From: Haliea sp. E1-2-M8
Lineage (GTDB): Bacteria > Pseudomonadota > Gammaproteobacteria > Pseudomonadales > Halieaceae
Reading direction: 5' to 3'
Length of the DNA: 64,000 bases
NCBI RefSeq assembly: GCF_030649675.1
Contig: NZ_JAUTDR010000004.1
Location: 183,548 to 247,547 of the forward strand
Shown here: positions 1 through 7,721 of the stretch, piece by piece
Layout of the letters: every line of letters starts with the position of its first letter
How positions within the stretch are numbered: position 1 is the stretch's first letter
Position numbers and translations under genes: made by a program
The notes under the pieces: generated by a model
Seen by the model: only the letters and a program-made list of their open reading frames with translations
What the model was told of the DNA's origin: nothing
The model's database searches: none

Positions 1-720
1 CAGCCGACTTACCGGGCCCATGTTCAGCATGTCCCGGGCGGTAGTGGCGAGGTCGTCCTCGCGCCCCCAGGCCATGGTTACCGCATGCGGCGCAATGTCT
101 ATATCGGTGAACCCGGCGCCCTCCAGTACGGAGCGGGTGTAGTCGGCATCGGCAAAGGCAAACGGGCCTGGCGCATGGGGGGGCGGGGGTTCCGGCGGCG
201 GCAGGTGCTGGAACGCAGCCTTGAGCGGGAGCAGCGCCCACAGGTTCTCCTGCAGCGGCTGCCAGCAGGAGAAAGCCAACCTGGCGCCCGGCTGGAGCGC
301 CTGCCGCAGGTTGGCGAAAGCCGCCGTCGGGTCGTCGAAGAACATGACGCCGAAGCGTGAAAACAGCAGGTCGAAACTGGCGGGCGGGAAGGCATGGGTC
401 GAAGCATCCGCTTCCAGGAAGTCGACCTGCTTGCCGCCGCCACCGGCCGCCCGGGCGCGCTCCCGGGCGACGTTCAGCAGCGGGGCGGAAATGTCCACAC
501 CGAGCACCGTGGCCTGTGGGCCGAGATGTTCTGCCACCATCAGGGTTTCGCTGCCACCCCCGCAACCCACGTCCAGCACGCGCCGGGCGCCTTCGACCCT
601 GGCGTGCTGCAGCAAGTCCTGCGCTATGGGGGCCAGCATGTGCGCCATCATTGCGTCGTTGTCTGCCCATTTGCGGCCCGCTTCACCGTTCCAGTAGGCC
701 ACCTGTTCCGCGTTACTCAT
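1..720 (-). CDS. Class I SAM-dependent methyltransferase (C-terminus beyond window)
   Basis: The reading frame is open from an ATG at 720 down to base 1, giving the first 240 residues; the end lies outside the window. It begins MSNAEQVAYWNGEAGRKWAD, the usual opening of a small-molecule or ubiquinone-like methyltransferase. Motif I is RVLDVGCGGGSETL at about residues 47-60, and the acidic motif II sits in VLGVDISAPLL. A motif IV-like segment FDLLFSRFGVMFFDDP follows, and then the post-I strand LQPGARLAFSCW. The fold is therefore a Methyltransf_11/25 Rossmann domain using S-adenosylmethionine, cytoplasmic, with unknown substrate. It is transcribed away from the divergent DUF2892 gene at 860. 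The family is well supported; no specific substrate can be named from sequence. Confidence 0.85.
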   Translation of the reverse strand, partial: MSNAEQVAYWNGEAGRKWADNDAMMAHMLAPIAQDLLQHARVEGARRVLDVGCGGGSETLMVAEHLGPQATVLGVDISAPLLNVARERARAAGGGGKQVDFLEADASTHAFPPASFDLLFSRFGVMFFDDPTAAFANLRQALQPGARLAFSCWQPLQENLWALLPLKAAFQHLPPPEPPPPHAPGPFAFADADYTRSVLEGAGFTDIDIAPHAVTMAWGREDDLATTARDMLNMGPVSRL

Positions 721-859
721 AAACCGATTCCTGATTCTTTTTCTGTTAGCCACAAGGATACAGCATTGGACGCTGCCAATGTCGCGACCGCTTTGACAAA
801 TATATAAGAAAAGACTAATGTAATTCCATGCTTGGAGGGTTTACCCGAAGGAGAATGTT

Positions 860-1063
860 ATGACAATTGATCGTGCGGTAATGGCTTTTGCCGGCAGCAT
901 GATTTTGCTCAGCCTCGTGCTGGCCCAGATCCATAGCAGCTACTGGCTGTGGTTTACCGCCTTTGTGGGTGCCAACCTGCTGCAGGCCGCGTTCACCGGT
1001 TTCTGTCCCGCCGCAATCCTGTTTAAAAAGCTCGGTGTGAGAACTGGAACTGCGTTTTCCTGA
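860..1063 (+). CDS. DUF2892 (YgaP-like transmembrane) small inner-membrane protein
   Basis: This 67-residue protein has two hydrophobic segments (about residues 5-23 and 28-47) and the typical DUF2892 ending TGFCPAAILFKKLGV. DUF2892 is the membrane part found in YgaP-type rhodanese proteins and as a free-standing small protein. Here there is no rhodanese domain. A good ribosome site (AAGGAG, seven bases upstream) fixes the ATG at 860. The gene stands alone and is followed immediately by a strong hairpin terminator, so it is a monocistronic unit. Function is unknown; YgaP-like proteins are linked to sulfur transfer, but that link is an inference here. Confidence 0.85.
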   Translation: MTIDRAVMAFAGSMILLSLVLAQIHSSYWLWFTAFVGANLLQAAFTGFCPAAILFKKLGVRTGTAFS

Positions 1064-1085
1064 GGACTCGGCCATGAACAGAAGC

Positions 1086-1108
1086 GGGGCCTTCGGGCCC
1101 CTTTTTTG
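1086..1108 (+). terminator. Rho-independent terminator after the DUF2892 gene
   Basis: A perfect GGGGCC-TTCG-GGCCCC hairpin (1086-1101) is followed by a run of six T. It lies 22 bases after the DUF2892 stop codon and ahead of the SDR gene. Confidence 0.92.
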
Positions 1109-1161
1109 TTGCGCAGGGTTCACCGATAATGCCGGGCCAATGCACGAACAGGAGCGGAACA

Positions 1162-1725
1162 ATGGCTGATACTGGCCCCGCACAGGGCAATCACTTTCAG
1201 GGCCAAGTGGTCTGGATCACCGGTGCCTCGGGCGGGATTGGTGCGGCACTGGCCAGGCAGCTCGCGGCTCGCGGAGCCCGGCTGGTGCTTTCCGCCCGCG
1301 GCAGCGGCCATGTGGCGGTGACCGCGAGTGTCGCGGGCAAGGTGGGAGTTCCCCTGCGCACGGGTTACTGTGCCGCCAGGCACGCGGTGATGGGTTTTTT
1401 TGATGCCCTGCGCACGGAAGTGGCGCATCTGGGTATTGGGGTCACTACCATAGTGCCAGGCTTTGTCCGCACGGATATCGCGCGCAACGCTCTCACCGGA
1501 ACCGGGGCGCCGACCGGCGCGGCGGATGAAGATATCGACAGCGGCATGGATGTCGACGAGTGCGCGGCAGCGATTGTGGAAGGATTCGCCAGTGGCACCG
1601 AGGAGATCGCCGTCGGCAAGGGTGCGGAGATGGACCTGCTGGCGCTCAAGCGCAGTGACCCCACCGGCACCTTCCGGCTGCTGGAGGCGATGGCCGCGGA
1701 TACGGTGGCCAGCCGCCAGCCCTGA
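1162..1725 (+). pseudogene. SDR-family oxidoreductase with an internal in-frame deletion
   Basis: The frame encodes 187 residues from ATG 1162, which has GGAG seven bases upstream; an ATG at 1129 in the same frame lacks a ribosome site. The N-terminus shows the SDR cofactor motif TGASGGIG followed by ARQLAARGARLVLSARG. The sequence then jumps directly to GHVAVTASVAGKVGVPLRTG, the strand carrying the catalytic Ser. A normal DHRS7-like SDR is about 260-270 residues and has some 80-90 residues in between, including the NNAG motif; these are missing. The active-site YxxxK reads YCAAR, so the catalytic Lys is Arg. The C-terminal half (VPGFVRTDIARNALTG) is otherwise conserved. The protein is probably enzymatically dead. 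Frame and codon use are intact, so it may still be translated. Confidence 0.75.
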
Positions 1726-1732
1726 ACCGACA

Positions 1733-2329
1733 CTAGTCAGTGGCGGACTCCAGCTCGAAAAACATCGCGTTGTCGACGCTGAACCGACCATCGGTGATCC
1801 GGTGGACGACAGCGCCGTCCTTGTCGACCAGTGTGCCCGAGAAGCTGCCGGCAAACGCCGACGGGCCGGATCGGCTGGCGTCGATGCGGCTGGCGTCCAG
1901 GGTGCCCTCGTCCATGTCATACATGACGTTGTAGACCCCGGCCTGGGGCAGCAGCAGGATGGATGCCTCCTCGCTGCCCTGGGCGGGCAGGGTGTAGCGA
2001 TTGCTGCTGGTGCCCGGGGTGAAGCCAAAGGAGATCGATATCTGGCTGCCGCTGCCCGAAACACTGGGGTAGCCGGTGTCGGGGTCGCGCCCGAAACGGA
2101 TATCCCGGGAATCGAAGCCCCCGAGAACGGCAGTGCCAGACTTGTCGTCCAGCATCATCCACATGGCACCGGAGCCACCATCCTCGATGGTCGCGCCCGG
2201 GATGTGCCAGGTCCGGGGTTCTCCGTCGACCACCGCGGTGATGGTTCCGATGGGGTCGAACTGGGCGTGGAGACTGGCGGGCAGCAGGGCCAGCAGCAGC
2301 GTGGCGCCAAGCGTGCGGATCGGGTTCAC
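1733..2329 (-). CDS. Exported protein of unknown function
   Basis: The protein has 198 residues from a GTG at 2329 with GGGAGG eight bases upstream; an in-frame extension to 2377 has no ribosome site. The start NPIRTLGATLLLALLPASLHA is a clear Sec signal peptide with an AHA-like cleavage site (LHA-Q). The mature part is Gly/Ser/Asp-rich and looks beta-stranded, with no cysteines or catalytic motif that I recognise. It is probably periplasmic. Its 3' end lies 7 bases from the convergent SDR remnant. No family is recognised. Confidence 0.7.
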   Translation of the reverse strand: MNPIRTLGATLLLALLPASLHAQFDPIGTITAVVDGEPRTWHIPGATIEDGGSGAMWMMLDDKSGTAVLGGFDSRDIRFGRDPDTGYPSVSGSGSQISISFGFTPGTSSNRYTLPAQGSEEASILLLPQAGVYNVMYDMDEGTLDASRIDASRSGPSAFAGSFSGTLVDKDGAVVHRITDGRFSVDNAMFFELESATD

Positions 2330-2406
2330 GACAGCAACCTCCCCTGAAATCTCGGTGCGGTCACCAAAGCATAGCAAAGCTGACGGTTGCTGCCTGTGCG
2401 GACTGC

Positions 2407-2655
2407 TCAGATTGCGGCTGGATCGGCGGTAAGGATTTGCTGCAAGAATTGCAGGTGCTCCGCCGCCTCGTGCCCCAGCGGCGTGAGGAAGCCTCCGTCC
2501 TCACGGTCAACCAGCCCTTTGGCGTGGAGCCGGCTGGCGGCGGCGATGATCTCCGGCGCCGCATCACTGTGGATTTTCAGTCCAACCTGGGCACTGCTCA
2601 GATCGAACTTCAGCAGCAGGTCAATTTCGTCTAGCAGATCCGGGGTCAAGGTCAT
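2407..2655 (-). CDS. TIGR02647-family small protein
   Basis: This 82-residue protein opens MTLTPDLLDEIDLLLKFDL and contains HSDAAPEIIAAASRLHAKGL followed by GFLTPLGHEAAEHLQ. That pattern matches the small TIGR02647 family found in Pseudomonas and relatives. The helical arrangement with a 'GL(V/I)D..GG(F/Y)LT..G' wing resembles a winged-helix fragment, so a DNA-binding role is possible but untested. ATG 2655 has AGGA about nine bases upstream. It is a single gene between the exported protein and the aldose dehydrogenase. Confidence 0.75.
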   Translation of the reverse strand: MTLTPDLLDEIDLLLKFDLSSAQVGLKIHSDAAPEIIAAASRLHAKGLVDREDGGFLTPLGHEAAEHLQFLQQILTADPAAI

Positions 2656-2743
2656 TGCAGCGTCCTGGCAGTGTTATGGCGCAAGCATAGCGCATTACTG
2701 CGCCCCGGGCTGTAGTCCGCGGTCCGGCGATCCCGGGCGCCTG

Positions 2744-3925
2744 TCAGTCAGGCTCCGGCAGCGGCGCGCGAACGACCGGCTCCAGACGCACGATCGCGGA
2801 CGGTTTGGCGCCGCGGTCGTCAATCGCGAGATAGACAAAGCCGTCCGGCCCCTGGCGTACGTCGCGGACTCGGCCGAGGCCTCTGACCAGGCTCTCCTCC
2901 CGCACGACACGCTGGCCGTCCAGCTGCAGCAGGGCCACTTGCTGGCCCGCGAGGCCGCCGGCCAGCAGATGGCCGCGCCAGTGCGGGAATGCGTCACCGC
3001 TGTACAGTGCCAGGCCGGAGGTGGCGATTGAGGGCACCCAGACCTTGCGCGGCTGGGTCATGCCCTCGGCGTGGGTGCCGGCATGGATGGCGGCACCGGA
3101 GCTGTAATTGACGCCATAGCCTACCACCGGCCAGCCATAGTTGGCGCCGGCTTCCACCAGGTTCAGCTCGTCGCCACCCTGGGGTCCGTGTTCCGTCAGC
3201 CACAGGTCGCCGGTTGCCGGGTTCATGATCATGCCCTGGGAGTTGCGGTGGCCGTAGCTCCAGATCTCGTCCAGAGCCTTGTCTTCGTTGACAAAGGGGT
3301 TGCCGGGAGGAATGCTGCCGTCCTCCATCAGGCGCACAACGACACCGTGGTGATTCGACAGCAGCTGGGCCGGGTGTTGCTCCAGTTCGCCTGAGGGGGG
3401 CGCCTGGCGGTCGCCGATGGTGACGAAAATATGCCCCTTGCCATCAAAGACGATGCGCGAGCCGTAGTGACCGCGGCCGCGGGATCGGGCTTCGAAGATT
3501 TCCTCAACATCCTGCAGTGCGCCGTCCCGGTAGCGTCCGCGGATCACGGCCGTGGTGGACTCGTCCTCCGGCAGCGGCTTGGAGTAGGACAGGTAGAGCA
3601 GCCGGTTGCTGGCAAAATCCGGGTGTGGGACCACATCCAGCAATCCGCCCTGACCCTGGTAGAACACCTCCGGTATCCCGGTCACCGGCTCCGGCAACAG
3701 TTCGCCATCGTGCACCACTCGCAGCCGCCCGGGTTGCTCCGTGACCAGCAGCTCGCCATCAGGCAGGAAAGCCATGGACCAGGGCCGGATGAGGCCGTCG
3801 ACCACGGTCACCACGCGGTAGTCGTGGAAGGCGGAATAGCGGGTCTCCCCGGCGCCAGCCGGCTGGGCGGCGGCATGCCCGGCGGCGGTCAGCAGCAGGG
3901 TAAGCATGATTGCCAATAATCTCAT
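2744..3925 (-). CDS. PQQ-dependent soluble aldose sugar dehydrogenase (YliI-like)
   Basis: The protein has 393 residues from ATG 3925, with GGAG eight bases upstream. MRLLAIMLTLLLTAAGHAAA is a signal peptide, so the enzyme is periplasmic. The beta-propeller of the GSDH/Asd family follows, with LIRPWSMAFLPDGELLVTE, GGLLDVVPHPDF, HYGSRIVFDGKGHIFVTIGD, EIWSYGHRNSQGM, LTEHGPQGGDELN and NYGWPVVGYGVNY. These hold the conserved His, Arg and Asp that bind PQQ and catalyse sugar oxidation in this family. The length matches E. coli YliI (about 370). It probably oxidises aldoses and passes electrons to the respiratory chain. It has no operon partner, and no PQQ synthesis genes are visible in the window. 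Confidence 0.9.
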   Translation of the reverse strand: MRLLAIMLTLLLTAAGHAAAQPAGAGETRYSAFHDYRVVTVVDGLIRPWSMAFLPDGELLVTEQPGRLRVVHDGELLPEPVTGIPEVFYQGQGGLLDVVPHPDFASNRLLYLSYSKPLPEDESTTAVIRGRYRDGALQDVEEIFEARSRGRGHYGSRIVFDGKGHIFVTIGDRQAPPSGELEQHPAQLLSNHHGVVVRLMEDGSIPPGNPFVNEDKALDEIWSYGHRNSQGMIMNPATGDLWLTEHGPQGGDELNLVEAGANYGWPVVGYGVNYSSGAAIHAGTHAEGMTQPRKVWVPSIATSGLALYSGDAFPHWRGHLLAGGLAGQQVALLQLDGQRVVREESLVRGLGRVRDVRQGPDGFVYLAIDDRGAKPSAIVRLEPVVRAPLPEPD

Positions 3926-4088
3926 GACTGGAACTCCGTGTCGTGAACATGGCCATTCAGTATAGCGGTTCGGCGGCAATCTCTCTAAGTCGCCGCGCAA
4001 GCAGATGATATGGTGTTCGCGTCAAGTCTTGCGTCCGGGGCGGGGTGGTGCAAGTATCCGTCAACATGTGTTGTGGATATAGCCAGTC

Positions 4089-5312
4089 ATGAGCCCGCGA
4101 AAATTATCTGCCCTGCTGTTGTTGGCCGCCTGCTCCCCGGTACTTGCCGATGACGGCTTCCCCGCCTGCCTGGCAGCGCTGCAGGACCAGGCCCGACAGG
4201 CCCGCGTCGCGGACTGGATCGTTGACGATGTCGTGCCCGGTCTGCAGCAGCAGGCCCGGGTGCTGGAACTCGACGCCAAGCAACCTGAATTTGTCCAGAC
4301 CTTTGCCCAGTACCTCAATGCCCGGGTTACCCAGGCGCGGATCGAAGAGGGCCGCACCCTGTATCGCAAGCACCGTGAGTTCCTGGGCAGGTTGCAGCAG
4401 AAGTACGGCATACCTGGACACTACCTGGTCGCCTTCTGGGGGCTGGAAACCAATTTCGGCAGCTACCTCGGCGGCATGCCGACCCTGGATTCCCTGGCGA
4501 CCCTCGCCTGCGACACCCGCCGGAGCGATTTTTTCAGCACTGAATTCGTCGCCGCGCTGCAGCTTCTGGAGCGGGAGCGCCTGCAGCCCGGGCATATGCG
4601 TGGCTCCTGGGCCGGTGCCGTGGGACATACCCAGTTCATGCCCAGCAACTACCTGCGCTATGCCGTGGACGGTGACGGCGATGGGCGGATCGACCTCTGG
4701 GGCAGCGAGCAGGACGCCCTCGCCTCTGGTGCCAACTTCCTGAACCAGCTGGGCTGGGTGCCGGAGTTGCGCTGGGGACGTGAAGTCCGGCTGCAGCCGG
4801 AGTTTCGCTTCGACCTGGCCGGCGCCGACGCCGGCAAGCGGCGCCCGCTGCTGGAATGGTCGCAGCTGGGCGTTCGCCGCAGTGACGGCGGGCCATTGCC
4901 GGAGTCGGAACTGCAGGCCGGAATCCTGGTGCCGGCCGGTGCCGCGGGCCCGGCTTTCATGGTGTACGACAATTTCGATGTCATCATGCGCTGGAACCGG
5001 TCTGAATCCTATGCTGTCTCGGTGGGCTACCTGGCGGACCGGATTGCCGGCGCTGGCCCTCTGCGCCAGTCACCGCCCGTGGGTCAGCGCCCCCTGGCGC
5101 GGGGTGATGTGGAAGTCCTGCAACAGCAGCTCAACCAGCTTGGCTTTGAGGCGGGTGAAGAAGACGGTATTTTCGGTTCCGGCACCCGCGCCGCCCTGAG
5201 CGAGTTTCAGCGCAGCCGGGGTCTGGTCGCGGATGGCTACCCGGATGCAGACAGCATGGAGGGCCTGCAGGAGGCGGCCGCCAAGGGTGCCGCAGACGAG
5301 CCCAAAGACTAG
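4089..5312 (+). CDS. Lytic murein transglycosylase, MltB family, with peptidoglycan-binding domain
   Basis: The protein has 407 residues. A short N-terminal signal with a possible lipobox (LLLAAC, Cys15) suggests a lipoprotein, although a VLA-DD cleavage by signal peptidase I is also possible. The SLT_2/TIGR02283 domain contains the catalytic Glu in FWGLETNFGSYLG (E120) and the GHTQFMPSNYLRYAVDGDGDG stretch typical of MltB. A peptidoglycan_1 repeat occupies about residues 338-390 (VEVLQQQLNQLGF, DGIFGSGTRAAL). It cleaves peptidoglycan between MurNAc and GlcNAc to give 1,6-anhydro ends. The stop codon overlaps the convergent binding-protein gene through a shared CTAG (5309-5312). Confidence 0.92.
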   Translation: MSPRKLSALLLLAACSPVLADDGFPACLAALQDQARQARVADWIVDDVVPGLQQQARVLELDAKQPEFVQTFAQYLNARVTQARIEEGRTLYRKHREFLGRLQQKYGIPGHYLVAFWGLETNFGSYLGGMPTLDSLATLACDTRRSDFFSTEFVAALQLLERERLQPGHMRGSWAGAVGHTQFMPSNYLRYAVDGDGDGRIDLWGSEQDALASGANFLNQLGWVPELRWGREVRLQPEFRFDLAGADAGKRRPLLEWSQLGVRRSDGGPLPESELQAGILVPAGAAGPAFMVYDNFDVIMRWNRSESYAVSVGYLADRIAGAGPLRQSPPVGQRPLARGDVEVLQQQLNQLGFEAGEEDGIFGSGTRAALSEFQRSRGLVADGYPDADSMEGLQEAAAKGAADEPKD

Positions 5313-6400
5313 CGTGGCAGCTGTCGGGGTACCATGACCGGGCGCTGCAGCCAGCGTTGAAAGCGGATGTTGATCCGGTCCATGTTGTCTGACCACCACT
5401 GGGCGTCCAGCTCTATGGCGGTGGCCAGACGCGCCGGGGTGGTGGGGAGGATTCCCCGCACCTCCTCCCGCACCAGCGGCATGGAGGATTGGCGCACAGG
5501 GCCGTAGGGAATGAGGTTGGCTTGCCCCGCCAGGCTTTCGGTGGACGTGGCAAAGCGGATGAAATCCATGGCCTGGGCGGTATTGCGGCCATTTTTTGGC
5601 ACCCCCCAGACATCGTAAAACCAGACCTGGTGATCCCACAGGATTTCCAGCGGCACACCCCGCGCCACCGCGTCATAGATCCTGCCGCTATAGACCGAGC
5701 TCATGGCAACCTGGCCCGTCTCCAGCAGGCGGATGGCCTCCGCGCCGCTGCGCCACCAGTCAATGGCGGGCTTGATGCGGTTGAGTACCGCAAATGCCCG
5801 CTCCAGGCCCCGCTCGGTTGAGAGTACCTGGTAAACCTCTTCCCGCTGCACGCCGTCGGCGATCAGCGCCCACTCCAGGTTGCCCTGTGGGCTGCGCCGC
5901 AGACCGCGGCGACCGGGGAAATCCTTGAGGTTGAAGAAATCCGCCAGCTGTTCCGGTGCCCGGTCGATGCTGTCGCGGTGGTAGCTGACCACTGTCGAGC
6001 CGACGACGTTGCCGACCCCGCAGGGCATGAGGCTGACGCTGATGAAGTCTTCCCGGGCCGGGGTACCGTCCGGGGCCGGTGGCAGGCTGTCCGGGTCGAT
6101 GGTTTCCAGCAGACCCTCCTCGCAGGCGCGGATGGCGTCGAACAGTTCCAGGTCCACCACATCCCAGCTCACATTCCAGGAGCGCACCTGGCGCCGGATT
6201 TCCTCGATCCCGCCACTGTACTCCACGACGTTGACCCGGATACCGGTGGCATCCTCATAGGGGCGGATAAAACCGAGGATCTGGCTTTTGACATAGGCGC
6301 CATCCCAGGACACCACGTTCAGCGGGTTTTGCGCCAGGGCCGGAAGGGCCAGGCCGCAGGCACAGAGGATGCCGAGTCTGGACAGCGCGCGGGTCAGCAT
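5309..6400 (-). CDS. Periplasmic substrate-binding protein, spermidine/putrescine (PotD) type
   Basis: The protein has 363 residues from ATG 6400; a longer frame to 7012 only reads through the porin gene. The signal peptide ends PALAQ. The mature protein begins NPLNVVSWDGAYVKSQI and continues with YEDATGIRVNVVEYSGG, the normal opening of PotD/extracellular binding protein type 1 and 6 families, and has the aromatic-rich C-terminal lobe typical of the fold. It follows the porin gene by only 4 bases and is the third gene of a BCCT-porin-binding protein operon. No ABC permease or ATPase gene is adjacent, which is unusual for a binding protein. The ligand is probably a polyamine, betaine or other cation; this cannot be fixed from sequence. 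Confidence 0.85.
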   Translation of the reverse strand: MLTRALSRLGILCACGLALPALAQNPLNVVSWDGAYVKSQILGFIRPYEDATGIRVNVVEYSGGIEEIRRQVRSWNVSWDVVDLELFDAIRACEEGLLETIDPDSLPPAPDGTPAREDFISVSLMPCGVGNVVGSTVVSYHRDSIDRAPEQLADFFNLKDFPGRRGLRRSPQGNLEWALIADGVQREEVYQVLSTERGLERAFAVLNRIKPAIDWWRSGAEAIRLLETGQVAMSSVYSGRIYDAVARGVPLEILWDHQVWFYDVWGVPKNGRNTAQAMDFIRFATSTESLAGQANLIPYGPVRQSSMPLVREEVRGILPTTPARLATAIELDAQWWSDNMDRINIRFQRWLQRPVMVPRQLPR

Positions 6401-6404
6401 GAGG

Positions 6405-7721
6405 TCACCAGTAGAAGCCAATATTGACGTTGAAGCGGCGGCGCCATTCGTCGCGGCCGCCGGCGGCCATGGAGCCGTCGCCGAAGAAGGCCATGTTGCT
6501 GGCCAGGATGTAGTCGATGTAGGTGAACAGGGGGCCGCTACCGATGGCGCAGCCCAGGGTGTTGATCTGCGAGTCGATGGCGCCGGGTTCGTCCTTGAAC
6601 AGCCGCGAGTAGTCGTTGTAGCAGGTAATCTGGTCGATCCAGGGCACGGGCGACTCGAAGTTGTAGGCCAGGTTGGCCACTGCCACGTCCGCTTCGCTGG
6701 CGATGCCGTAGCTGCCGCCGAAGGCGCCCACCCGCACCGCGGCGCTGTCGACGCCGACGGGGTTGGCCGGGTCGTAGGCATAGCGAATACCCTGCAGTTG
6801 CAGGTTCCAGCGCCCGCAGCGGCTGTCGACGTGGGCCGCGGCAGCCCAGTGGTCGCCGCGTCGGTCGCTGACGGCATTGTAGACTTCCGACCACTGGCCG
6901 GAACCGCCCACTTCGGTTTCGCAGCTGCTGCCCAGGCCAAAGGTATAGGCCAGGCGGGCGTTGAACTGGTTAATCTCCTCGTTCTGCTGGTCGTCGACCT
7001 GCACCAGGTCAAAGGAGTAGCGATCCAGGTCGCCCGGGCTGTTCAACTCCTCGTTCTTGTAGAAGGCGAGGTGGCTGGTCCAGGGGCCATCCTGACGCTG
7101 GTAGCGTACGCCCATGTCATAGTCATCACCCAGCCCCAGGTAGTAGGGCACGCCGAACCAGGCGTTGTGGGCGGCATAGGGCAACAGGCCAAAGGGAACC
7201 TGGTGAATGCCAATCTGCAGCTGGCTGGCATCCTCGAACTCGTAGCCCAGCCAGCCGTGGTGAATCGTATTCATGTACGAGTAGAAGCGGTATTCCGCTG
7301 ACACCAGGATGTTGTCGATCCTGCCATCCACATTGAGCCGGAACACGTCCAGCCCGCTCTCACCGCGCTTGCCCTCGGAGCTGTCGACAAAGTCCCGGTG
7401 CACCAGGTTGAAGCGCAGGGCGCCGCCTGCATGAATCTCCGGCTCAGGGCTAACCGGTTCTTCGACAGCGGCGAGCCGCTCGGAGCCGGACACCGCATCT
7501 GTCAGTTCCGCGCCAGGCTCCGGCATGGTTTGTGCGACGCGTACCTCGCGCAGTGTGGGCGTGACCGGTTGCTCCCTCGCCTCCAGCTCGCGCAGCCGGG
7601 CCTCCAGGGCCTCGATGCGCTGCAACAACGCCTCCACCGTAGCCTGTTCGGCGGCCTGTGCGGCGCCTCCGGCGAGGCCGGCACACAGCGCCACCATTAC
7701 CGCCAGGCTTGGGCGCTTCAC
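6405..7721 (-). CDS. Outer-membrane porin (coiled-coil plus 16-18-strand barrel type)
   Basis: The protein has 438 residues from GTG 7721, which directly abuts the stop of the upstream transporter (TGA-GTG, no gap). It has a signal peptide to AAQAA. Residues 25-48 (TVEALLQRIEALEARLRELE) form a predicted coiled-coil like those of DcaP/OprP-type trimeric porins. The rest is alternating aromatic/Gly strands (LRFNLVHRDF, YRFYSYMN, MGVRYQRQ) and ends FNVNIGFYW, a C-terminal aromatic residue suited to BAM recognition. It probably lets the operon's solute cross the outer membrane. Specificity is unknown. The family assignment is by architecture, not by a specific motif. Confidence 0.82.
   Translation of the reverse strand: MKRPSLAVMVALCAGLAGGAAQAAEQATVEALLQRIEALEARLRELEAREQPVTPTLREVRVAQTMPEPGAELTDAVSGSERLAAVEEPVSPEPEIHAGGALRFNLVHRDFVDSSEGKRGESGLDVFRLNVDGRIDNILVSAEYRFYSYMNTIHHGWLGYEFEDASQLQIGIHQVPFGLLPYAAHNAWFGVPYYLGLGDDYDMGVRYQRQDGPWTSHLAFYKNEELNSPGDLDRYSFDLVQVDDQQNEEINQFNARLAYTFGLGSSCETEVGGSGQWSEVYNAVSDRRGDHWAAAAHVDSRCGRWNLQLQGIRYAYDPANPVGVDSAAVRVGAFGGSYGIASEADVAVANLAYNFESPVPWIDQITCYNDYSRLFKDEPGAIDSQINTLGCAIGSGPLFTYIDYILASNMAFFGDGSMAAGGRDEWRRRFNVNIGFYW

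Noticed and set aside
6405..7012. Long N-terminal extension of the PotD-like frame (minus strand, reaching 7012)
   Set aside because: It overlaps the porin gene in another frame and has low-complexity Pro/Thr/Ala composition. The real start at 6400 is followed by a clear signal peptide.
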